The translations under genes and the position numbers were made by a program. This document shows positions 43,564 to 53,089 of a stretch of DNA of 64,000 nt, piece after piece. Under the pieces are notes generated by a model, which worked only from the letters and a program-made list of their open reading frames with translations, did not search any database and had not been told where the DNA came from. The stretch comes from Methanoregula sp. UBA154 (GTDB taxonomy: Archaea > Halobacteriota > Methanomicrobia > Methanomicrobiales > Methanospirillaceae): NCBI GenBank assembly GCA_002502245.1, contig DAPW01000032.1, positions 1 through 64,000 of the forward strand, read 5' to 3'. The first letter of the stretch is position 1. Every line of letters starts with the position of its first letter.

Positions 43564-44177
43564 TCTGGATCGGCGATGTGCTGGTCTCGCGGGGCGAGGG
43601 CGGTGTCTACAATGAGCGGATGCTCAAGGGCGCCCGTATCTGGGAGCCCTACCGGAGCAAGCTTGCCGCTCTGTACCATGTCGGAAACGGTGTTGAACTC
43701 GGGCCCGCCCAGCGGGTGCTCTACCTCGGTGCAGCGAACGGGACGACGGTCTCCCATGTTGCGGATTACACGGAAGTGGTATACGCGGTCGAGTTTGCCC
43801 CGCGCCCGATGCAGGACCTTATCGAAGTGGCACGCCGGCGCAGGAACGTGATCCCGATCATGGCCGACGCTACCCGCCCCGAGACCTACGCCCCGCTTGT
43901 CGAAGCAGTTGATCTGGTCTACCAGGACGTAGCCCAGCCGGATCAGGCCGCTATCGCGATCCGAAACTGCGTCTTTTTAAAACCCGGCGGGTTCCTTATC
44001 CTGATGCTCAAGACCCGGAGCGTGGATGTGAGGAAAGACCCCGTGGCAGTATTCGATGAAACCATCAGGGTACTGGAAGCGGCCGGTTTCACCGCGCAGG
44101 AAAGCGTCTGGCTTGCCCCCTACCACCAGGACCATGCGGCGATTGTCTGCGTAAAACCCGGAATACCCGCGGAGTGA
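43560..44177 (+). CDS. flpA: Fibrillarin-like rRNA/tRNA 2'-O-methyltransferase
   Basis: Methylates ribose 2'-OH at sites picked by C/D guide RNAs. The 205 residues contain VLYLGAANGTTVSHVADYT (AdoMet motif I), VYAVEFAPRPMQDL, VDLVYQDVAQPDQA (catalytic Asp) and LKPGGFLILMLKTRSVD (Lys). ATG 43560 overlaps nop5; the stop overlaps the next gene's GTG by 4 nt. Standard archaeal partner pair. Confidence 0.95.
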   Translation: MIWIGDVLVSRGEGGVYNERMLKGARIWEPYRSKLAALYHVGNGVELGPAQRVLYLGAANGTTVSHVADYTEVVYAVEFAPRPMQDLIEVARRRRNVIPIMADATRPETYAPLVEAVDLVYQDVAQPDQAAIAIRNCVFLKPGGFLILMLKTRSVDVRKDPVAVFDETIRVLEAAGFTAQESVWLAPYHQDHAAIVCVKPGIPAE

Positions 44178-44899
44178 GTCCCGTGGCAAACGGTATCCGT
44201 TCCTTCTCTGCCGGACCGTTGGCGGTTCTTGCCATCGTCCTGCTCATCGCACTGGTTCTCGTCCTGATCCCGCTCCTCGTCCTCGGAGTCATCGGCACCG
44301 CATTCACGCGGCTGGGACTGTCGTGGGTTGCTGCGCTGGCCCTTGTCCTGCTGATTCTCGGCGGCAGCTCGGTGAACATCCCGCTGTACCGCATCCAGCG
44401 CGACGTGATCCGTGCCACCCGTCTGGATTCAGGAGGAAATGAACATTCAGGCGCGTTTGCAGCCCGGCCGGTCTGGGAGACCGTGATCTCGATAAACCTC
44501 GGCGGCGGGTGCATACCGCTCTGCATCGCGGCGTACATGGTATATCAGGGAGTGATGGTTACCGGGACTACCATTCTCCTGCCCATCGCCGCATGCGCAG
44601 CCCTTATTCTGATAATCTCCTTTCTGTCAACCCGTGAAGTTACCGGTGTCGGGATACGGGTACCGGTCATCGTCCCCGCCGTCACCGCGCTCCTTGCCGG
44701 GATACTCCTCTCAGGCGGGACCGGCCTGACCGCTGCCGTGACAGCACTGGCCGGGGGAACGATCGGGACGCTTGCCGGCGGGAACCTCGCCCATCTCCGG
44801 CGGGTGCGCGACCTCGCAGTCCCTGAAGTGAGTATCGGCGGGTCCGGCACGTTCGCCTCAGTTTCTCTCTGTTGTATCCTGCCGGCGCTCATTGCCTGA
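44174..44899 (+). CDS. DUF1614 membrane protein
   Basis: A 241-residue membrane protein with six or seven hydrophobic segments (LAVLAIVLLIALVLVLIPLL, WVAALALVLLILGGSSVNIP, and so on). The motif GGSSVNIPLYRI and the NLGGGCIPL segment match DUF1614. GTG 44174 overlaps the fibrillarin stop (GTGA), so it is in that operon, although its function is unknown and may be unrelated to RNA modification. Confidence 0.85.
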   Translation: MSPVANGIRSFSAGPLAVLAIVLLIALVLVLIPLLVLGVIGTAFTRLGLSWVAALALVLLILGGSSVNIPLYRIQRDVIRATRLDSGGNEHSGAFAARPVWETVISINLGGGCIPLCIAAYMVYQGVMVTGTTILLPIAACAALILIISFLSTREVTGVGIRVPVIVPAVTALLAGILLSGGTGLTAAVTALAGGTIGTLAGGNLAHLRRVRDLAVPEVSIGGSGTFASVSLCCILPALIA

Positions 44900-44951
44900 A
44901 CAGCACGTCCCAAAAAAAAACTGAACCTGCGGGAAAGACGACGAAAAGAAG

Positions 44952-45024
44952 TAGCCCGGAGCAGATTCGAACTGCTGTCGGGGGATCCAGAGTCCCCCAT
45001 GATTGACCGCTACACTACCGGGCT
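44952..45024 (-). tRNA. tRNA-Gln (CUG)
   Basis: 73 nt. Acceptor AGCCCGG/CCGGGCT with A73; anticodon stem GGGGA/TCCCC, loop CTCTGGA with CTG. T-loop TTCGAAT. No CCA encoded. Confidence 0.93.
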
Positions 45025-45080
45025 GTGTGCCTCATATTTTTTGCCGCTGTTGCTTAATTAAAGTGACGGACACCTGGTCC

Positions 45081-45806
45081 TCAGACAGATTGTGCCCGTC
45101 CGCAGCCCCCGCAGGCACGGCAGACTTCCTGGACCGGGTGGATATGCGTCCCTTTTCCGCAGAACGGCTCGATATCGTTCATATCGCGGATATAATAAAT
45201 GTGGGGGACGAGCGAGATGTGGGTATAGGTACCGCATGACAGGCCCAGCTGATCTGCGATGGATCTCTGGAGCTGGACGAGGGCATACATATTGGCACCC
45301 GCGGCGGTGAGCATGTCGTTTGACCGGAATATGACCCGCATATGCAGTCTGCCGCTCCGTACGGTACACTGGACGAGCTGGAGGCAGGGGCAGTCGTCGA
45401 GTTTTTCATCGATAACCGTGTTCCACGTGATGGCGATTGCCCGCCGCGAGTTCGGTGATGCACGGAGCTTTTCCACAATATAGGCAATCTGGTCGATATG
45501 TACCGGCTGCCCGTCCGCGATGAGGCGTTCACCCCAGTCAAAGAGCCGGCCGTGATAATCGTATTCAAAGGAGGCGTGGGAACCGTGCAGCAGGTCTTTT
45601 GCGTACTGCTCGACAAATTTCTGCTGGAACCGGGAGTGCGGGCTTACCATCGGTTCTGCGAGCGGGGTATCCACCTGCATGGCGATCTCCTCGAATTCAA
45701 CGGTAGCTTCGGCATCTTCGGTCCGGAGGATCCAGCCCTTCTCCAGGATCATCCTGACCACGAGCTCGTGTGCGTGGCCGATGCTTGGTGCCCGGATAAT
45801 TCTCAT
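45081..45806 (-). CDS. thyA: Thymidylate synthase, archaeal ThyA-like
   Basis: Makes dTMP from dUMP, in methanogens probably with a methanopterin-type C1 donor. The 241-residue protein has SRRAIAITWNTV, the catalytic region DDCPCLQLVQ with Cys, then RVIFRSNDMLTAAGANMYAL (dUMP-binding) and a C-terminal Cys-rich VCRACGGCG that could bind a metal. The start ATG 45806 follows a TATA-like AAATATAC about 30 bp upstream; the longer frame to 45887 crosses that promoter. The C-terminal Cys motif is not part of classical ThyA. Confidence 0.88.
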   Translation of the reverse strand: MRIIRAPSIGHAHELVVRMILEKGWILRTEDAEATVEFEEIAMQVDTPLAEPMVSPHSRFQQKFVEQYAKDLLHGSHASFEYDYHGRLFDWGERLIADGQPVHIDQIAYIVEKLRASPNSRRAIAITWNTVIDEKLDDCPCLQLVQCTVRSGRLHMRVIFRSNDMLTAAGANMYALVQLQRSIADQLGLSCGTYTHISLVPHIYYIRDMNDIEPFCGKGTHIHPVQEVCRACGGCGRAQSV

Positions 45807-46445
45807 ACCCAGATCTGGTCGATTATACCTAGTATATTTGTTGAAGTACGTGCGGGTGAATGTCCGGGATTTCCGGACTGCCTTCATTACTACATATCTC
45901 AGAACAGAGCGGCGTGAGGTGTTGCAGGGATTGTCCGTAATCTCTGTGAAGAACGCCGAAGCCGCCGGTGCCGAGCAAGTCTTCCCCGGCAGGATCGTGA
46001 TTTCTGACAGTACGGTACGTTTGGCCGGCAGGCAGTGGAGCGTCAGCAGGAACAGGATCTGTCAGGATGAAGACAGCTATAGAAACCCGTCCTGGACCGG
46101 CAGGATTTTCAATGATAAATTATGTACATCATTGTACTGTATAGGGTAAATCCCATGCGCGACGTATATACATCCCTCAGCATCCGGTGCGCTGAAATGG
46201 CGATCCGGCCGGGGGTGGCTAACAGGGTGCAAAAGCCATTTTATTTACCCCAATCGCCAAAAGGACTCAAAACAGGGCCCGGAACTCCCCCGAAAAACAA
46301 CCACAAAGGATATATTGGCTCTTCTACAAATACTGTTTCATATTCCGTCTAAACGGAGTATGGGGCTCGCAGAACCGTTATTCGGCATTTGTCGAAGCGG
46401 TTCGCGGCTTGAAATGTATGATGTAACTTTGGAGGAAATGAACAC
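45807..46445. other. Upstream region of the S-layer gene
   Basis: About 640 bp without a supported gene. A TATA-like GGATATATTGG at 46308-46318 is the best candidate promoter, predicting a leader of about 100 nt. Bases 46431-46435 are GGAGG. ATG-AAC-ACA-TGA at 46438-46449 forms a three-codon frame whose stop overlaps the S-layer start. Confidence 0.5.
46308..46318 (+). promoter_or_regulatory. TATA-like promoter of the S-layer gene
   Basis: GGATATATTGG, about 130 bp before ATG 46446. It implies a long 5' leader, as is common for abundant S-layer mRNAs. Confidence 0.45.
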
Positions 46446-49400
46446 ATGACTAAGCGATTAACAATTGCACTTGTTGCGGTCGCTCTGTTTGTCCTTATGG
46501 CAGTCATGCCGGTATCGGCAGGAATGTTTGCAAACGGAACGATCATCAACCAGGGTGCAACCATCTTCATAGGCGAAGAGGGACTTAATGTCACTCATGC
46601 CCTGAACGCTGCAGCGGGCGGGGCATCTTGTGGCGCAGTGATTGACTGTTATGCGATAAATGCCGTACCCAACTACACCCAGATCGGCTGGTGGGCATCG
46701 GCAGCAGATATCTACAACACCGCACCGTCAAAGACCCTCGACCTCAAGACCAGGTATAACGCGTTGACCGTTTCCCCGTCAGACTTTGTCGGGTACACCG
46801 GCAACTGGTATCTGCTCGATGACAACGGTAAGGCGTATAACCTGCCAGCAGACATCATTGAGCAGTTCCCTGACTGTGCATGCACGGCAGACACCTGTAT
46901 TGCAGCACGTGTCTTCATTGTTGCGGATCCGTCCCTTGACATGAAGATCTGGGACTTCACCACCGGTAACGACGTGACCGGCAAGTCAGTCCCGCAGGGC
47001 GAGAAGCTTGGCTTCCGGATTGATACCAACATGTACGCGGCTGCTGACTCTCAGTACCGTGGCAACATCATCGACGGGTGCCCCATCAATGATACATACG
47101 AGCTGGTAACTGAATTAATAGATACCGCAACATGCCCGGTCTGCCCGGCTTCAACACCCCTGTATGTCAAGTACTGGCTCAATGGTGGAATCGGATGGGC
47201 AACCTGGTCGAGTGCAGCTGGCGAGGAGTGCTACTTGTATAGATCCGCACCCCTGTACTATTATGGTCCGGCCTATCCCCCGGCTCAGTACTACGCGAAC
47301 TACACTGTTGCAGGCGGCTTTATCACCCTGACTGAACCAGTAGCGGACGTTGGTACAAATTTCGTACAGAACCCCCTCTGCGGTTCAGAGAACCTGGATC
47401 CAAAAGTTGACGGTTTCATCAACATCAAGGTCAAGGACGAAGCAAACGCCCAGCTCAACAAGCTCTACAACAATGATGCAGTTGAGGCAGACGCAGGCCC
47501 GAACTCGGTCCTGAAGAACTTCGTCAACACCCAGCCGTTCTGGTGGGGCGCAAAAGACGATGTCAACAACCTTGCTACCTTCAACTGGGACACCGGGGCA
47601 CTCGATGCCTTCAACCAGTACGCCTACCCGGTCGGAACCTACACCATCTCCGCTGAGTCCATCCTCAACAAGATGAAGGACAACTACAAGCAGGGCGGCG
47701 CAGACTACACCGGCAAGACCGTTTCCCAGTCCTACACCGTCACCCTTGTCTCTGACACGGTAAAGATTGAGGCAAACAAGGACTCAGTCGTCCGCAGCAA
47801 GTCGTTCTCGGTCACTGTCACCGGCAGACCCAGCACAGAGTACTACCTCTGGGTCAAGGGCACCAGCACCATGAGCGGCGGCTTCGATGACCAGCCCCCG
47901 ATGATCGTCCTGAACCAGGAGGGTGTCACACTCGACCCGGCAGCAGGACCGTACACCATCGGTTCATACAAGTATGAGAACGGTGCAGAACTCACAATCC
48001 GTGAAGATGTAGCCGTCAACCAGTATACCGCGCAGGGCACCCGGCTCTACGCCAAGATCAAGACCTCATCCTCCGGTACCCGGACCGTTGAGTTCATGAC
48101 CACCAACTGGACCAAGGCCCAGAAGTTCACCATCCGTGTTGAGCAGCAGTTCCCGATCGGATCTGCATACGGAGCAGGAACCTACAAGAACGACGAGGTC
48201 GATGTCAAGGTCGAGAAGGGCGCAGTCACTATCGTGGCAGCCGGCGACCAGAGCTACTACCTCGGCGAAGAGATCAAGTTCTCCGGTACCAACACCGAGA
48301 CCTACCAGACCTACCTGTTCATTGTCGGACCCAACCTGAAGTCAGTCGGATCGCAGATCCAGAACCCAGACCCCAGGAACTTCGCAGTCCAGAACAACAT
48401 TGCCAGCACCTTCAAGCGTGTCGACGTTCAGGGTGACAACACCTGGTCCTGGAAGTGGGGAACCTCGAACTATGCACTTGATGCAGGTACCTACACCATC
48501 TATGCAGTAAGCCAGCCCTACGACAAGGACAACCTTGCAAACGCGGCATACGGCACGGTCTCTATCATCATCAAGAAGCCGTTCGTCTCAGCAACTGCAT
48601 CCCAGTCAACTGTTGCCAAGGGTGACAGAATCTACATCACCGGTACCGCCGAAGGCGACCCGTCCGGTGTCCAGATCTGGATCCTCGGTAAGAACTACTA
48701 CGCAGTATCCGGCGAATCAGTCAACTCTGACGCATCCTTCAAGTATGAAGTCCGTCAGGAAGTTACCCGCAACCTTGCCAGCGGCCAGTACTTCGTTGTT
48801 GTCCAGCACCCGATGCAGAACAACAAATTCGATGTCGACGATGTCTCTGACGGTAACTTCAACGTCTGGGTAGAGAACAAGATGCTCATCGACACCACTA
48901 CAAAGGTCCCCACGAGGATCTTCAAGATTGGTGGATCCGGCAGCCTGCAGGGATCCGATGCAGCTGAAGCACTTGTCCAGGGCATCAACGACGCAAATGT
49001 CGACGATACCTACACCAAGCTCCAGTTCCTCGTCGAGGAGCCCGTCATCCGCATCGACCCGATTGGCGACAAGCACGTTGGTGACAAGTTCACCATCACC
49101 GCTCAGACCAACCTCGCGGTAGATGACGAAATCCTCGTCCAGGTCTACTCATCATCATTCAAGCCCACTCAGAAGAGCCAGAGCGGCGAGTTCAGCGGCG
49201 CAACCGGCACTGTAAAGGTCGCCAAGGGTGACAGCGGCATGAACAAGATCTCGTTCGATGTTGACTCCTCAACATTCAAGCCGGACGAGTACATTGTTAC
49301 CGAAGCTGCAGTCATTCAGGATGCAACCGGCACAGCACTGTTCAACGTACTTGAGTTCACCCCAACACCAGAACCCACAGTCGTTGTTACAACTGTTGCA

Positions 49401-49535
49401 ACCCCAGTACCGACCACCGTTGTCGTAACTACAGCACCCACCCCGGTCCCGACTACCCAGTCACCCGGCTACGGTGCGCTGATTGCCCTGATCGGCCTCG
49501 GCGCAGTTGCGTTCATCGTTGTGCGCAGGCACTGA
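46446..49535 (+). CDS. Major S-layer glycoprotein with PGF-CTERM-like anchor
   Basis: The 1029-residue protein likely forms the cell-surface lattice. A signal peptide (LTIALVAVALFVLMAVMPVSAG) is followed by about 500 residues rich in Tyr, Asn, Asp and Cys. Several beta domains then follow, including the KGDRIYITGTAEGDP repeat unit (residues about 710-960) shared with the small paralogue at 7728-8693. A Thr/Pro/Val linker (about 975-1005) leads to SPGYGALIALIGLGAV and VVRRH, which is the PGF-CTERM layout processed by archaeosortase. Codons are strongly biased (AAC, TAC, GAC and AAG dominate), as expected for a very abundant protein. GGAGG sits 10 nt before ATG 46446. Confidence 0.9.
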   Translation: MTKRLTIALVAVALFVLMAVMPVSAGMFANGTIINQGATIFIGEEGLNVTHALNAAAGGASCGAVIDCYAINAVPNYTQIGWWASAADIYNTAPSKTLDLKTRYNALTVSPSDFVGYTGNWYLLDDNGKAYNLPADIIEQFPDCACTADTCIAARVFIVADPSLDMKIWDFTTGNDVTGKSVPQGEKLGFRIDTNMYAAADSQYRGNIIDGCPINDTYELVTELIDTATCPVCPASTPLYVKYWLNGGIGWATWSSAAGEECYLYRSAPLYYYGPAYPPAQYYANYTVAGGFITLTEPVADVGTNFVQNPLCGSENLDPKVDGFINIKVKDEANAQLNKLYNNDAVEADAGPNSVLKNFVNTQPFWWGAKDDVNNLATFNWDTGALDAFNQYAYPVGTYTISAESILNKMKDNYKQGGADYTGKTVSQSYTVTLVSDTVKIEANKDSVVRSKSFSVTVTGRPSTEYYLWVKGTSTMSGGFDDQPPMIVLNQEGVTLDPAAGPYTIGSYKYENGAELTIREDVAVNQYTAQGTRLYAKIKTSSSGTRTVEFMTTNWTKAQKFTIRVEQQFPIGSAYGAGTYKNDEVDVKVEKGAVTIVAAGDQSYYLGEEIKFSGTNTETYQTYLFIVGPNLKSVGSQIQNPDPRNFAVQNNIASTFKRVDVQGDNTWSWKWGTSNYALDAGTYTIYAVSQPYDKDNLANAAYGTVSIIIKKPFVSATASQSTVAKGDRIYITGTAEGDPSGVQIWILGKNYYAVSGESVNSDASFKYEVRQEVTRNLASGQYFVVVQHPMQNNKFDVDDVSDGNFNVWVENKMLIDTTTKVPTRIFKIGGSGSLQGSDAAEALVQGINDANVDDTYTKLQFLVEEPVIRIDPIGDKHVGDKFTITAQTNLAVDDEILVQVYSSSFKPTQKSQSGEFSGATGTVKVAKGDSGMNKISFDVDSSTFKPDEYIVTEAAVIQDATGTALFNVLEFTPTPEPTVVVTTVATPVPTTVVVTTAPTPVPTTQSPGYGALIALIGLGAVAFIVVRRH

Positions 49536-49552
49536 ACTAACACCTGAATCTC

Positions 49553-49562
49553 TCTTTTTTTT
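49553..49562 (+). terminator. T-tract terminator after the S-layer gene
   Basis: Eight consecutive T residues 20-27 nt after the stop codon, a typical archaeal intrinsic terminator. Confidence 0.6.
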
Positions 49563-49735
49563 AAAAAAGCCCTTCAGATCCCCTGATTGTCCGGATCTCC
49601 TCTCCATCAGAACGCTTAACTGCCGCTTTTTTCGTCCTTTCCCCCGTGTGGCACCCTTTTATTGCCCGAGCGGTCAACGTACATGTGAAAGGGATACGTC
49701 CGTCCGGGACCCCGTATCCCGTGGAGGAGTACAGC

Positions 49736-51259
49736 GTGAAATTCATAGTAAAAACTCTGGATATCGCAACCCGGGGGGTTCTCCTGAACCGGGCAGATGC
49801 CCGCAGGATCGGAGTGCTTGATGGAGACCGTGTCCAGATTATCAATCCCCGGAATGGCATCACTGCCACAGCGTTTGTAGAGACCACGTCAACCATTGCC
49901 CAGCAGGGGACCATTGGTGTTTATCGCATCACCAATGAGCGGATGCACCTCGAAGAAGGTACCGATATCGAGGTCCGTCAGGCCGGGCGGCCGAAGTCGC
50001 TGGATTTCATAAAAAAGAAGATGGACGGCATTAAGCTCTCCAAGGAAGAGACGCTTACCATCATCAGGGATGTTGTGAACGATGATATCTCCGCAGCAGA
50101 GCTCACGGCATACATCACGGCCACCTACATCAACCCGCTCGACATGGATGAAGTGGAATACCTTACCCGGGCAATGGTCGAGACCGGTGAACAGATCAAG
50201 TTCTCCTCCCGTCCCATTGTCGACAAGCACTCTATCGGGGGAGTACCCGGCAATAAAATCTCTCTCCTGGTTGTCCCGATCATTGCAGCAAGCGGGCTGA
50301 AAATTCCCAAAACCAGCTCGCGGGCAATCACCGGTGCCGGCGGTACAGCAGACCTCATGGAAGTGCTGGCATTTGTCGAGTTCTCGAGCAGCGAGGTCCA
50401 GCATATGACCGAAAAGATCGGGGGCTGCATCGTCTGGGGAGGGGCGACCAATATCGCTCCTGCCGATGATCGGATCATCCTCCAGGAATATCCGTTCAAG
50501 ATTGATGCCCGCGGCCAGATGCTCGCGAGTGTCATGGCAAAAAAATTCGCTGTCGGGGCCAACCTTGTCGTGATCGATATACCGGTCGGCGAGCATACGA
50601 AGGTCCCGACCATGCAGGAAGGCAGGAAGCTCGCCCGGGAATTCATCGAGCTGGGGGAACGTCTCAATATGAAAGTAGAATGTGCTCTCACGTACGGTGA
50701 TATCCCCGTAGGGCACAGCATAGGGCCGAAACTTGAAGTGATTGAAGCCCTCAAGGTGCTTGAAGGGGCAACGGAACCCAACTCGTTCATCCAGAAGAGC
50801 ATCTCCATTGCCGGGATAGCGCTCGAGATGTCGGGCAAAGCAGCACGGGGTGCCGGTGCAGCGATGGCCCATGATCTCCTCACCAAGGGAAAGGCACTCG
50901 AGAAGTTCCGCCAGATCATCGAGATCCAGGGTGGCGATTCGAATGTAAAATCAACCGACATCGTCCCGGGCGAGCATCAGTTTATCGTCAATGCGCCTGC
51001 ATCCGGGTATGTGATCGAGATGAATAACAAGTCCCTGATCTCTCTTGCCCGGATCGCAGGAGCCCCGCATGACCGTGGGGCAGGTATCCTCCTCCATGCA
51101 AAAAAAGGCAAACTTGTCAAGGCAGGAGAACCCCTGTTCACGATCTATGCCGACAGGAACTGGCGGTTGCAGCAGGCTGTTGAAGAGGGCAGGCGCCTGA
51201 TGCCGATACTGGTGGAAGGCATGCTCCTCGACCGGGTGCCTTCAACCCTCGAGATGTAG
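49736..51259 (+). CDS. deoA: AMP phosphorylase
   Basis: Phosphorolyses AMP (also CMP, UMP) to ribose-1,5-bisphosphate and base, feeding the archaeal nucleotide-degradation pathway with R15P isomerase and type III RuBisCO. The 507 residues have the AMPpase N-terminal domain ([20 protein letters not shown]), [16 protein letters not shown] (phosphate site), [13 protein letters not shown] and [21 protein letters not shown] 49736 is chosen: GGAGGAG lies about 8 nt upstream, and the 30 codons before it are not conserved-looking. The partner enzymes are not in this window. Confidence 0.93.
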   Translation: MKFIVKTLDIATRGVLLNRADARRIGVLDGDRVQIINPRNGITATAFVETTSTIAQQGTIGVYRITNERMHLEEGTDIEVRQAGRPKSLDFIKKKMDGIKLSKEETLTIIRDVVNDDISAAELTAYITATYINPLDMDEVEYLTRAMVETGEQIKFSSRPIVDKHSIGGVPGNKISLLVVPIIAASGLKIPKTSSRAITGAGGTADLMEVLAFVEFSSSEVQHMTEKIGGCIVWGGATNIAPADDRIILQEYPFKIDARGQMLASVMAKKFAVGANLVVIDIPVGEHTKVPTMQEGRKLAREFIELGERLNMKVECALTYGDIPVGHSIGPKLEVIEALKVLEGATEPNSFIQKSISIAGIALEMSGKAARGAGAAMAHDLLTKGKALEKFRQIIEIQGGDSNVKSTDIVPGEHQFIVNAPASGYVIEMNNKSLISLARIAGAPHDRGAGILLHAKKGKLVKAGEPLFTIYADRNWRLQQAVEEGRRLMPILVEGMLLDRVPSTLEM

Positions 51260-51299
51260 ACCGAATTGCTGATATATGAGCAGGAAGCGATACTTTATC

Positions 51300-52691
51300 A
51301 TGTATAGATATCGCTCCTGCTTCCTTTCTGTCTTCCTGTTTCTGTTTCTTCTCTGCAGTGTAGTACAGGCAACGGACCTGCAAATCACGGTGCTGGACAG
51401 CATCGATAATGTTACGATCCCGCATGCAACCGTGTACGCCAACGGTGCTGTATACGCATTTACAAACAATAACGGCCAGGTTCTGTATCCCCATGACGGC
51501 TCCAGTGACCAGCGCATTCGCGTCTCAATGACCGGGTATGATGACTGGGAGAAGACCGTCGGGATGAATGAAACTGCCCTCCTTGTCAACCTCAGCAGGA
51601 AAGCCCTGATTATGACCGTGAAGTTATATGATTCCGATAATCTGGGGCCGGTTGCGGGGGCTCTTGTGAATATCTCTGCCTTCAACATCACGCAGGGCAA
51701 ACAGAGCGATGCTGCCGGTACAGTTGTATTTGGCGTGAACGCATCCACACTCTACTCGTTAAAAGTCACCGCTCCGAATTACGAGCCCCACAGTCGTACG
51801 GTTGATGTCGGGACTGAGGATGAGCCCGTCGAGATTAAACTTCTGTCGGCAAATCTGCTTTCTTTCGTTGTAAAAGACAGGGAATCCAAGGTACCGGTAC
51901 AGGGCGCCGAAGTCCTTCTCAATTCCGTGTCGGCAGGAAAAACCGATGAGCGTGGTATCCTGAGTATCCCGGTGACCCGCGGTGCAATATATACGATCGA
52001 GATTAAAAAAGACGGGTATGAGACGCTCTCGGAATCAAGGACCATCAGCGAATCCGAGGCGCTCTTTCCGGTAGAGATCGCAAAAGCCCCGCTCGGTGCT
52101 TTTGTATATGTCTATGATGAAAGCCAGAACCCGGTGAATGGTGCCGATATTTATATCAACGGAAGCCTGTCGGGGACGACCAACCAGTACGGGCGCGGCA
52201 CCTTCCCGGACCTTGTGTTCGGATCCTATCCGGTTGAAGTCAGGAAAAGCGGTTTTATCCCTTCCAGCCGTACCATCGTTGTTTCGAACAAAAGTGATGA
52301 CTACACCTTCACCCTGAGCTTCGAGAATGCCGATCTCACGATATATGTGCAGGATAAGGACCTGAAAAATATCCCCAATGCAACGATCGCCCTTGATGGA
52401 ACCGTGAGCGGACAGACCGACGATCACGGCCAGTTTATCACCGGGGTCAAGTTCAACCAGGTCTATAACATCACGGCCTCCCGTGACGGCTACCAGACAG
52501 CCTCGGTGCAAAAACAGGTCATTCAGGGCAATGCAACCGCGTCCGTGAATATCAGCCTTGAAAAGAGCACGGACTGGAGCCTCATCGGTCTAATCGCCAT
52601 TGGTGCGATCGTTGTTCTTGTCCTGCTTGCAGCGATTCGTCTCCTCGGAAAACGGCCCGGCCGTCATATCATGAGAAGGAATGAAATATAA
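51300..52691 (+). CDS. Surface protein with carboxypeptidase-regulatory/PEGA-type beta repeats
   Basis: A 463-residue exported protein. A signal peptide (LSVFLFLFLLCSVVQA) is followed by about five beta-sandwich repeats of 75-85 residues. Each has the form (V)xDxxxxPVxGAxVxxNGxxxGxTDxxGxxxxxVxxGxYxVxxxKxGYxxxSxxxxV, as in SKVPVQGAEVLLNSVSAGKT and NPVNGADIYINGSLSGTTNQ. A C-terminal membrane helix (IGAIVVLVLLAAI) and a basic tail end it. TATA-like GATATATGAG at 51271-51280 places the transcript start at ATG 51300, so leaderless. Probably a membrane-anchored adhesin or envelope scaffold. Confidence 0.85.
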   Translation: MYRYRSCFLSVFLFLFLLCSVVQATDLQITVLDSIDNVTIPHATVYANGAVYAFTNNNGQVLYPHDGSSDQRIRVSMTGYDDWEKTVGMNETALLVNLSRKALIMTVKLYDSDNLGPVAGALVNISAFNITQGKQSDAAGTVVFGVNASTLYSLKVTAPNYEPHSRTVDVGTEDEPVEIKLLSANLLSFVVKDRESKVPVQGAEVLLNSVSAGKTDERGILSIPVTRGAIYTIEIKKDGYETLSESRTISESEALFPVEIAKAPLGAFVYVYDESQNPVNGADIYINGSLSGTTNQYGRGTFPDLVFGSYPVEVRKSGFIPSSRTIVVSNKSDDYTFTLSFENADLTIYVQDKDLKNIPNATIALDGTVSGQTDDHGQFITGVKFNQVYNITASRDGYQTASVQKQVIQGNATASVNISLEKSTDWSLIGLIAIGAIVVLVLLAAIRLLGKRPGRHIMRRNEI

Positions 52692-52734
52692 TTTTTCCGT
52701 CTCCGCAAAATTATCAACCGGTCAATATTTTTTA

Positions 52735-52900
52735 GGGTAAAGTGCTTGTAAAACCCCAAAAACAAATTTTATGGCCAGACGTAAAAAATATTTTTTTATA
52801 AAATAAACTTACCCTGATCGGAAAAAAAGTGACCTGTTTTGTTTCCAGGTATTGATTATCGAAACAAGAATTTACACGTCTGTCGCAATGTGGGGCCTCC
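52735..52900. repeat. Two-copy intergenic repeat, copy 2
   Basis: GGGTAAAGTGCTTGTAAAAC, then CCCCAAAAACAAATTTT, GACGTAAAAAATATTTTTTT and, 151 nt from the start, CGCAATGTGGGG. The block order, spacing and sequence match 37932-38096. Both copies follow a gene stop on the plus strand. Confidence 0.75.
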
Positions 52901-52961
52901 TGTTAGAGCGAGAAGTCAGGGGCTGCGTTGATACTTTACCTTTTTTTAAAACAAAAAACAG

Positions 52962-53033
52962 CGGACCCAGCGGGAATCGAACCCGCGTCCTTGGGTTCGA
53001 AGCCCAAGAGGATGTCCTCTACCCCATGGATCC
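52962..53033 (-). tRNA. tRNA-Arg (UCG)
   Basis: 72 nt. Acceptor GGATCCA/TGGGTCC (with one G-T pair) and discriminator G. Anticodon stem TTGGG/CCCAA, loop CTTCGAA with TCG, reading CGA. T-loop TTCGATT. No CCA encoded. Confidence 0.94.
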
Positions 53034-53089
53034 TGCTCAACTTCTTTACATCAAAAGATATTAAGTATTCTCTACCGATAAACTACTGG

